DNA of 64,000 nucleotides from Anaerolineales bacterium (GTDB taxonomy: Bacteria > Chloroflexota > Anaerolineae > Anaerolineales > Villigracilaceae): the NCBI GenBank assembly GCA_015075725.1, contig JABTTV010000001.1, positions 1,798,001 through 1,862,000 of the forward strand. The letters run 5' to 3'. The notes beneath the pieces were generated by a model. It was not told the origin of the DNA and ran no database searches. It saw nothing but the letters and a program-made list of their open reading frames with translations. The position numbers and the translations under genes were made by a program. Each line of letters begins with the position of its first letter. The first letter of the stretch is position 1. Below are positions 57,676-64,000 of this stretch, in pieces.

Positions 57676-59034
57676 ATGCCCCATAAACTCATCCTGTTAC
57701 TGATCCTGACTTTGACCCTTATAACCCCGACCTACGCCCAAGCCGCGCCTCACACCAGCGTTGAAGTGGATTCAGCGGAATTGGATTTTCCCAACACTGT
57801 GACCTTTTCCGCCGTCATAAAATCGAACGCTGATATCGTTTCCGTCACGCTTGAATACGGAAATGAACAGCTTACCTGCGGCGAGGTCATCGCCAAAGCC
57901 TTCCCAGACTTCCAACCCGGAAAATCTGCAGACGTCTCCTGGACCTGGGATATGCGCCAGAGCGGTTCACTCCCGCCGGGCACGCAGATCTGGTGGCGCT
58001 GGCGATATACCGATTCGTCCGGAGCCGAGTTCGTCAGCGAAACCAAAACCACCACCTGGCTGGACGACACCCACGACTGGCAGACCGTCTCGAAAGACAA
58101 CGTCCGCATTCATTATTATGGCAATAACCAGGCGTTCGGTCAGACCATGCTAGATGCGGGCCTCGAAGGGTTGCGTCGCAACAAGGAACAGGCAGGCATG
58201 ACTCCCGATGTTCCGGTGGATATTTATGTATATCCAAACTATGAAGATATGCGCGACGCGATTCTCTACGAGCCGCAATGGACTGGCGGTCTGGCTTACC
58301 CGGACTTCAGCATCATCATCATGGGCATTTCCGGCAACGCGAATTTCGACAAAGGCACCATCATCCACGAGTTGACTCATGTCCTGGTGGGACGGAACGC
58401 GTTTACCTGCATCGGCTTCATCCCCACCTGGTTGAATGAAGGTCTCGCCGTCTACAGCGAAGGCGGACCTGACTCGAGCATGCAGGCCCAGCTCGATATC
58501 GCCATCCGCGATAATACGTTATTCCCCATCCGCTCATTGGGCGGGAACTTTTCCGAAATTCCCGAAAAAGCATTGCTATCCTATGGGCAATCCTACAGCG
58601 TGGTAAAGTACATGCTCGAAACGTACGGGCAGGAGAAGATGAACCAGCTATTGACGGCCTTGAGCGATGCGGAACCCGTCGACGATGCCCTGGTGCGAAT
58701 CTACGGCGTCGATACCGATGGGCTCGACACGCAGTGGCGCAAATCGCTGGGGCTCCCTGCATTGGTCATTGCACAAGCGACCGCTCAGCCGACTCCAACT
58801 CATGTGCCGACCTTCATTCCCATTGCCGGTATTCCGCAGGCGGTCACTCCCACACCGGGGGCGATTCCCACTTCATCGTTCACAAATCCAGATCAACCCG
58901 CGCGGACAGGTCCGCCGCTTTCGCTGACGATTGCTTTGATATGTTTCTGCCTGGTCTTCCTTCTCGTCATCGGCGTGATCGCGCTCGGTTTTTTCGTCCG
59001 GTCCGGGAACGCCAAAGGAAGAAGGAGTGAGTGA
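57676..59034 (+). CDS. Membrane-anchored gluzincin (peptidase MA-like)
   Basis: 452 residues. A signal peptide (LILLLILTLTLITPTYAQAA) and an Ig-like beta domain (about 25-125) lead to a metallopeptidase domain: IIHELTHVLVGR has HExxH and IPTWLNEGLAVYSE the third ligand Glu, as in gluzincins of the peptidase MA group. A Thr/Pro-rich linker and a C-terminal helix (LTIALICFCLVFLLVIGVIA) anchor it, with a short basic tail inside. A GGAGG site precedes the ATG. It stands 1 bp from the solute-binding protein gene, so the two are co-transcribed. Confidence 0.8.
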   Translation: MPHKLILLLILTLTLITPTYAQAAPHTSVEVDSAELDFPNTVTFSAVIKSNADIVSVTLEYGNEQLTCGEVIAKAFPDFQPGKSADVSWTWDMRQSGSLPPGTQIWWRWRYTDSSGAEFVSETKTTTWLDDTHDWQTVSKDNVRIHYYGNNQAFGQTMLDAGLEGLRRNKEQAGMTPDVPVDIYVYPNYEDMRDAILYEPQWTGGLAYPDFSIIIMGISGNANFDKGTIIHELTHVLVGRNAFTCIGFIPTWLNEGLAVYSEGGPDSSMQAQLDIAIRDNTLFPIRSLGGNFSEIPEKALLSYGQSYSVVKYMLETYGQEKMNQLLTALSDAEPVDDALVRIYGVDTDGLDTQWRKSLGLPALVIAQATAQPTPTHVPTFIPIAGIPQAVTPTPGAIPTSSFTNPDQPARTGPPLSLTIALICFCLVFLLVIGVIALGFFVRSGNAKGRRSE

Positions 59035-59035
59035 G

Positions 59036-60631
59036 ATGAAAAGAATCATTCTCGGTTTATTCGCGCTTGTAATGATCGGTTCATTTACTCTCACCGCCAG
59101 TGTGCCGAACGCGCTTGCCTTGCAGATCGGCGTGCCTTTGGACCAGGCACTGGTTTATAACGGGGGCGAATCTGCCAATTTGCGTGATTACGACCCCGCT
59201 ACTACATACAGCGCTGGCGATAAATTGGTCTTTAGCGGGCTGGTTGCGCTCGATCCACTCATGAACATCGTTCCGGATCTTGCCGAAAACTGGGAAGTCA
59301 CCGGCGGCGGGACGGTTTACACGTTTCATATCCGTGAGAACGCCAAATTCCATGACGGGCGCGATGTCACCGCGCAGGATGTGGTCTTTTCGTGGGAGCG
59401 GGCCGCGAGCCCTGAATTTCAATCGGATACCGTCCTGACCTATATGGGCGATATCGTCGGTGTGCATGAGAAATATTTCGGTGAAGCCAAAACCATCAGC
59501 GGATTGAAGGTCATCGACGAGAAGACGCTCCAGGTCACGATCGATGCGCCGAAGCCTTACTTCCTCATGAAGTTAACCTTCCCCACTTCCTTCATCGTGG
59601 ATAAGGATAATGTCTCCATTGGTGAGGAATGGGTACGAACACCGAATGGGACGGGTCCCTATAAGTTGACCGAATGGAAATCCTACGAATACATCATCTA
59701 TGAAGCCAACCCGGATTTCTATCTCGGCGCGCCGTCCATTCCATATGTTGTTTATAAACTTTACGCGGGCTCCGATGTGCGTCTTTTCGAAACCGGTGAT
59801 GTGGATATTGCGGGCGTGGGTCTATACGATGTGGAACGCATGCTCGACCCGAACGAACCCATGAATGGAAACCTCGTCACCGGCGTGGATCTTTGCACCA
59901 ATTACGTCGTCTTCGATGTGACAAAACCGCCCTTCGACGATGTGAACGTGCGCAAAGCTTTCAGCATGGCGTTCGACCGCCGGCGATATATCGATGTTTT
60001 GTATCAAGGGCTGGCGCTGCCCGCGGTCGGGTTGTATCCGCCCGGCATGCCCGGTTTTGACTATGGATTGAAAGGCCTGCCCTTCGATCCTGAACAGGCG
60101 CGCGAATTGCTGGCACAGTCCAAGTATGGCGGTCCCGAAGGGATGCCGGAGATAATCTACACCAACTCGGGCGTCGGCAGTTACATCGGCGGGAACGTCG
60201 CCGCGCTGGCGGATATGTGGGAGCATTACCTCGGCGTGACGATCCGGGTTGAGAACCTCGATTTCAATTTCTATTACCAGCAGATATTCTCGGGCAATCA
60301 CGGTCAGATCTTCGATGGCGGTTGGTGCGCCGATTACCCCGACCCCGAAAACTTTGCGGATGTTTTATTTCACAGCGATATGCCGCAGAATCACGGCGGC
60401 TACTCGAACCCCGAGTTGGATGCTCTTCTCGAAGCCGCGCGCATCGAACCCGATGTGACCAGACGCATCGGCATGTACCAGGAAGCCGAACGCATCATCG
60501 TGGATGATTCTCCCGTGCTCTTCCTGACCCATTCGCTTTCGTATCTGCTGGTACAGCCTTACGTAAAGGGTTTTGTTTACACCCCGATATCGATCTCGAA
60601 TGAAAGGTACATGTGGCTGGATGGGAAATGA
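59036..60631 (+). CDS. ABC transporter substrate-binding protein, family 5
   Basis: About 531 residues. A signal peptide (IILGLFALVMIGSFTLTASV) is followed by the SBP_bac_5 fold used for peptides, nickel or sugars: DPATTYSAGDKLVFSGLVAL near the N-terminus, LAENWEVTGGGTVYTFHIRE, and the conserved NAKFHDGRDVTAQDVVFSWE. No lipobox is seen, which is unusual for a Gram-positive-like or monoderm cell. No permease or ATPase genes follow, so its transporter must be elsewhere. The peptidase encoded 1 bp upstream suggests uptake of peptides it releases. Confidence 0.88.
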   Translation: MKRIILGLFALVMIGSFTLTASVPNALALQIGVPLDQALVYNGGESANLRDYDPATTYSAGDKLVFSGLVALDPLMNIVPDLAENWEVTGGGTVYTFHIRENAKFHDGRDVTAQDVVFSWERAASPEFQSDTVLTYMGDIVGVHEKYFGEAKTISGLKVIDEKTLQVTIDAPKPYFLMKLTFPTSFIVDKDNVSIGEEWVRTPNGTGPYKLTEWKSYEYIIYEANPDFYLGAPSIPYVVYKLYAGSDVRLFETGDVDIAGVGLYDVERMLDPNEPMNGNLVTGVDLCTNYVVFDVTKPPFDDVNVRKAFSMAFDRRRYIDVLYQGLALPAVGLYPPGMPGFDYGLKGLPFDPEQARELLAQSKYGGPEGMPEIIYTNSGVGSYIGGNVAALADMWEHYLGVTIRVENLDFNFYYQQIFSGNHGQIFDGGWCADYPDPENFADVLFHSDMPQNHGGYSNPELDALLEAARIEPDVTRRIGMYQEAERIIVDDSPVLFLTHSLSYLLVQPYVKGFVYTPISISNERYMWLDGK

Positions 60632-60688
60632 ATTTTTTTTCTTGCCTCTTTCTTTGGCATGAATGAAAGAAGAAAGAGGAAAGGATCC

Positions 60689-61594
60689 TCAGCGGGCTTG
60701 GACCGCAAACTCCACCGCCTCGATCCCCCCGCCGACGCTCGATACTTGAAATTCAAAGCGGATCATTCCCCCCGGCTGGATTCCTCCGCCCTCCCAGCGG
60801 CGGACTCCAATGACGGTTCCATATCGGTCATACGCCACAGCCGCGACCCAAACCACGGTTGCGGCTTTTGATTCGGCCGGCAAATAAACCTGCCCGCTGA
60901 CTTTTGCGGTCATTCCGCTCCAATCCATCTCAGCGGATGTGTTTTCAAGAGAGACGGGTAAATAACCCATGCCGCTTCCTTGCATGGCACTCAGCATTTG
61001 GATTTGCGGAGTTGAATCGAGTGGCGCGTTCGGAAAGAACGCATAAACCGGCAGAGACTCGTTCGGTTGAATGATATCCAATGGAAGGAACGCGGTCTGG
61101 CTTGCAACGGCATTATTGTTTTCATCCAGGAGATTTATTTGGGCGGAGACGTTCTCGATCAGACCCGGCGTATTGTTTTGAACGAGCGCAAAGCACCACA
61201 AGCCCGAATCCGCGGTGGGGTGGCAGGCGGCCTGGGTAACGGGAACAGGCACGGGCGTAAGGAATGAAGCGGCGTTTTGCGTGGAGGAAGGGTCCGGAAT
61301 GAAAAGAGTCGTGCCGATGGGGAGCGCGTTCGGATTCACATCCGGGTTTGCCGCGATTAGATCCGCTTGGGGAATCTTGAATTTTTCGGCGATCTCGCTC
61401 AATGTATCGCCTTCTTCGACGGTATACACCTGCAATGTGTTCGTGGGGATGGGGGTATCGAACGGCAGAACGTTCGGCGTGGTTGTCTTTACAGGCGTGA
61501 ATGTGTGATGGGGTTGAAGCGGGACATCCGCCGTTTGAGAGCCTGCCGGTGCGCACGCAGAGAGAAACAGAAGTAAAGATGCGAGTTTTCGCAT
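60689..61594 (-). CDS. LysM-domain lipoprotein
   Basis: 301 residues. Lipobox LFLSAC (near residue 14) and a Pro/Thr linker ([20 protein letters not shown]) lead to one LysM domain, [20 protein letters not shown] to [13 protein letters not shown], which binds peptidoglycan or chitin-like glycans. The C-terminal half is a beta-rich domain of unknown family ([20 protein letters not shown] region). It is convergent with the solute-binding protein gene and divergent from the aldo/keto reductase. Confidence 0.82.
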   Translation of the reverse strand: MRKLASLLLFLSACAPAGSQTADVPLQPHHTFTPVKTTTPNVLPFDTPIPTNTLQVYTVEEGDTLSEIAEKFKIPQADLIAANPDVNPNALPIGTTLFIPDPSSTQNAASFLTPVPVPVTQAACHPTADSGLWCFALVQNNTPGLIENVSAQINLLDENNNAVASQTAFLPLDIIQPNESLPVYAFFPNAPLDSTPQIQMLSAMQGSGMGYLPVSLENTSAEMDWSGMTAKVSGQVYLPAESKAATVVWVAAVAYDRYGTVIGVRRWEGGGIQPGGMIRFEFQVSSVGGGIEAVEFAVQAR

Positions 61595-61669
61595 GTGGTG
61601 ATTATAATTGAGTCAAAAATGCGGCAGTCACTTGCGAGTGAACGTCGCTCGATAATATTTGGAGGCACA

Positions 61670-62653
61670 ATGAATTATCGTCATCTTGGAAGGACAGGGA
61701 TCCGCGTCAGCGAATTATCGCTGGGTTCGTGGATCACATTCAATCGGCAGGTGGATGTGGACTCGGCGGTGGAAATCATGAAAGTGGCGTACGACCTGGG
61801 CGTGAATTTTTTCGATAATGCCGAGGTGTACGCCGGGGGTAAATCGGAGGAGGTGATGGGGGCGGCTTTGAAGAAATTGGGATGGCGCAGGGGAAGTTAT
61901 CTGGTATCCACCAAGTTATTCTGGGGTTTGCATGACGGGGTGAACGAAAAAGACACGTTGAATCGCAAGCGGCTGATCGAAGGGGTCAACGGATCGTTGG
62001 GGCGAATGCAGCTTGATTATGTGGATATTCTTTATTGTCACCGTCCCGACAAGACCACGCCCATCGAAGAGACGGTATGGGCGATGCACAATATCATCGA
62101 ATGGGGCAAGGCGTTGTATTGGGGCACGTCCGAGTGGGCGGCGGCGGAGATCATGGAAGCGATCGCAATCGCGGAGAGACATCACCTGCACAAACCCGTC
62201 ACCGAGCAGCCTGTATACAATCTGTTCGAGCGTAAACGATTCTCCGGGGAGTATGTGCGGTTTTATCGCGACCACGGATATGGGACGACGACATTCAGTC
62301 CGCTGGCATTGGGCGTATTGAGCGGCAAATATAATCAGGGCATCCCAGAGGACAGCCGGGCGGGCGTGCTCAAATCGGATTGGATGACGGAGAGCGCCAC
62401 CGACAAGGATAAGATCGCAAAGGTCCAGGCGCTCGAACCGCTCGCCAAGGAATTGGATTGCACACTGTCGCAATTATCCCTTGCGTGGTGTTTAAAGAAT
62501 CCATTCGTCAGTACGGTGATCACCGGCGCGAGCCGCGTCGACCAGGTACATGAGAATATGAAAGCAGGCGATGTCGCGCCAAAGATCACGCCGGAGATGA
62601 TGGAACAGATCGATGTGATCTTCGGGGTAAAGAAGGAAGAAGAGGACGATTAA
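61670..62653 (+). CDS. Aldo/keto reductase
   Basis: About 327 residues, a TIM barrel using [24 protein letters not shown] opens the fold; Asp and Tyr of the active site are in [18 protein letters not shown], Lys in LVSTKLFW and His in DILYCHRPD. The end [16 protein letters not shown] matches the YghZ/potassium-channel beta-subunit branch. It probably reduces aldehydes such as methylglyoxal or a sugar. A GGAGG site fixes the ATG at 61670. Confidence 0.9.
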   Translation: MNYRHLGRTGIRVSELSLGSWITFNRQVDVDSAVEIMKVAYDLGVNFFDNAEVYAGGKSEEVMGAALKKLGWRRGSYLVSTKLFWGLHDGVNEKDTLNRKRLIEGVNGSLGRMQLDYVDILYCHRPDKTTPIEETVWAMHNIIEWGKALYWGTSEWAAAEIMEAIAIAERHHLHKPVTEQPVYNLFERKRFSGEYVRFYRDHGYGTTTFSPLALGVLSGKYNQGIPEDSRAGVLKSDWMTESATDKDKIAKVQALEPLAKELDCTLSQLSLAWCLKNPFVSTVITGASRVDQVHENMKAGDVAPKITPEMMEQIDVIFGVKKEEEDD

Positions 62654-62659
62654 TGGAAT

Positions 62660-62688
62660 ACCTCCGAGGTCTCCCAGACCTCGGAGGT
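62660..62688. terminator. Bidirectional terminator, ACCTCCGAGGT type
   Basis: Perfect arms ACCTCCGAGGTC and GACCTCGGAGGT with a 5-bp loop lie between the convergent ends of the aldo/keto reductase and thyX genes. It has the same arm sequence as 29598-29628. Confidence 0.75.
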
Positions 62689-62691
62689 TTG

Positions 62692-64000
62692 CTATATCTT
62701 CGAAAAATAATTTTGTTCCACGCTTTGCCAGGTCTCTTCCCGTAGATTCATATATTTTGTCAACAACGGGTGAACATTGGAAATCTCCTCATAAATCTTT
62801 TGCGCCACCCTTCGGATTGAAAAATGAGCGTTTGCGGCACTTCGCAGTTGACAAAATGCGAACGCTTCGCGTAAATTGAACTGCGCCAGCACGCGGCGGT
62901 TGAATCCGTTCGGGACGATGTATTGAGCCACATCCGGATTGAACGCGTGGAGCTTTTCGTACATCCGATGCGCCGCCTCCATTGCCGCCTCATACTTGGA
63001 CCCGAATCCTGCTTCCGTTATAAGCAGCGGAGTCGTGAACCCAAGCCTTGTGGTCAATCGCTGCGGAGTCTGTGTCATCATGCGGTGACGTTTGAACTCG
63101 GCATACGCGCCCTGGTCCATGACGAGGTCAAAGGTATAGGCGGAGTATTCCAACTCGCGCAGGGGGACGTCGTATTTGCCAAGTTTGCCAAGCAGGGATT
63201 CGGCCAGTGCCTCGCGTCCATTTTTCCTGAGCGATTTGACGTAAGCAAGCGCGTCGGCATAGGGGATTTCATCGAAACGGTACAAGGCCGCGGCAAGGAT
63301 CTTCTTTTCGCCGTCCTTGTCGTAATCAATCAGCGAACACCAATCCGTTGGAGTATTTCCCATTCCCCATTCCCTATTTCCCAGTTCCTTCACCGTTTCA
63401 ATCACATATTCATTCGCATCCGCATACTTCACCAATGTAGGCGTTTCACCCTTGGCGACTTCCTTCAACGTTTCGCCGATCTGACGCACCTCTTCGAGCG
63501 GGTGGGAGAGCATTTTGCGGATCGTATTTTCGACGACGCGCGCGTTGGCGGTCATGCCGACGTTGGCGTTGGCGGCGGCGGGAAGGAGAAAGCGGCAGCG
63601 GTCCACGTATTGCGACCGGATGCGGCGGTCGTAGGCGTCGTCGGATTCGTTTTCGCGGCGCGGAGTCCGCTCGACGATGAGATTCCTGATCGGGTTCAAT
63701 GATTCAGCATAGGTCGAGAAGAGGAGGCGCACCGTTTCCGCAAATTCATCCCGCAAGGAATGTCTATCAAGCTCGGGGGGAATCGTGAAATCATCCGGTC
63801 CCCATTTTTGATAGCGTGTGGATTTTTCGGTGTACGAAGCGAGGCGGTTACCTTCTATGGCTTCGATGGCGACACGTGAGACATTTTCAAACGCGATGTG
63901 CAGGACGGCGTGTTCGGCAACCGAAGCGTGGCCGTAACCGACGACCCATTTCTCATGGAATTTCGCGGATGATTCATCGCTCAACTCTGCTGCAATCTCG
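62692..64000 (-). CDS. thyX: FAD-dependent thymidylate synthase, 5' end outside the window
   Basis: Makes dTMP from dUMP with flavin and methylene-folate. The frame is open to the right edge (reading EIAAELSDESSAKFHEKWV there), so the N-terminus is missing. Domain 1 has VVGYGHASVAEHA, ASYTEKSTRYQKW and LLPAAANANVGMTANARVVE; domain 2 has FKRHRMMTQTPQRLTTRLGF and FAFCQLRSAANAHFSIRRVA. Two ThyX-like domains in one chain differ from the usual ~220-residue enzyme. The linker residues GNREWGMGN are coded by a 7-nt repeat array at 63354-63388. Confidence 0.88.
   Translation of the reverse strand, partial: EIAAELSDESSAKFHEKWVVGYGHASVAEHAVLHIAFENVSRVAIEAIEGNRLASYTEKSTRYQKWGPDDFTIPPELDRHSLRDEFAETVRLLFSTYAESLNPIRNLIVERTPRRENESDDAYDRRIRSQYVDRCRFLLPAAANANVGMTANARVVENTIRKMLSHPLEEVRQIGETLKEVAKGETPTLVKYADANEYVIETVKELGNREWGMGNTPTDWCSLIDYDKDGEKKILAAALYRFDEIPYADALAYVKSLRKNGREALAESLLGKLGKYDVPLRELEYSAYTFDLVMDQGAYAEFKRHRMMTQTPQRLTTRLGFTTPLLITEAGFGSKYEAAMEAAHRMYEKLHAFNPDVAQYIVPNGFNRRVLAQFNLREAFAFCQLRSAANAHFSIRRVAQKIYEEISNVHPLLTKYMNLREETWQSVEQNYFSKI
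63354..63388. repeat. Heptad array inside thyX
   Basis: Five units in register: TATTTCC, CATTCCC, CATTCCC, TATTTCC, CAGTTCC. They lie in the linker between the two ThyX domains and keep the reading frame. Confidence 0.85.

Noticed and set aside
1..64000. tRNA, rRNA and riboswitches
   Set aside because: No cloverleaf-like sequence, rRNA segment or known riboswitch core was recognised on reading the gene gaps; a covariance-model search was not possible here.

Overview
The window looks like chromosomal DNA of an uncultured Anaerolineae-type member of the Chloroflexota. This is inferred from gene content and not from any marker search: many proline/threonine-rich lipoproteins with TPTP linkers, a fused alpha/beta 2-oxoacid dehydrogenase E1, a two-domain ThyX, a complete Ccm system with a CxxxY-type CcmE, several promoters whose -10 box sits directly against the start codon, and many short palindromes and heptad repeats at gene ends. 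No rRNA, tRNA, CRISPR array, phage or complete transposon was seen.

Layout. 1-7.9 kb: the end of an MFS exporter; a MarR regulator and an alpha/beta hydrolase sharing one operator; tRNA-dihydrouridine synthase; a DUF6391 protein; holA; an AT-rich Mrr-type restriction enzyme; and a zinc peptidase. 7.9-23 kb: a minus-strand surface-glycan region with two GT2 enzymes, three large GT-C membrane proteins, a DUF115/MptE-like protein, an acylneuraminate cytidylyltransferase-like enzyme, a membrane sulfatase-fold protein, a sulfotransferase, an SDR and a 2-hydroxyacid dehydrogenase. 23-29.6 kb: PlsC, a PAS/GGDEF protein, an amidohydrolase, a papain-fold protein, an MBL hydrolase and a lipoprotein. 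29.6-38 kb: a 2-oxoacid dehydrogenase cluster (E1 fusion, E2, E3) interrupted by a four-helix-bundle gene between repeat arrays, then an aminotransferase. 38-41 kb: a membrane Fe-S oxidoreductase of the EtfD/HdrD type and a LysR regulator.

41.4-57.5 kb is the most interesting part: an extracytoplasmic redox region. Transcribed right to left it holds ccmE, ccmF, ccmH, ccmG, a CcmI-like zinc-ribbon protein, a lipoprotein cytochrome c, ccmA, ccmB, ccmC, a tiny ccmD, a lytic-transglycosylase-like protein, a 14-CxxCH lipoprotein cytochrome and two tetra-rhodanese lipoproteins. The cytochrome gene has an in-frame TGA between its signal peptide plus first heme site and the other 13 heme sites. The TGA is followed at a suitable distance by a hairpin resembling a bacterial SECIS, so it may be a selenoprotein; a nonsense mutation or sequence error is the alternative. 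57.6-64 kb: a membrane gluzincin, a peptide-type solute-binding protein, a LysM lipoprotein, an aldo/keto reductase and the 3' part of thyX.

Several repeat families decorate gene boundaries: 7-nt-period arrays, often as inverted pairs that twice enclose a four-helix-bundle gene; roughly 90-120 bp elements with ATGTCATTGCGAG-type inverted ends; and 28-34 bp palindromes at stop codons. Both the first and last genes run off the window.
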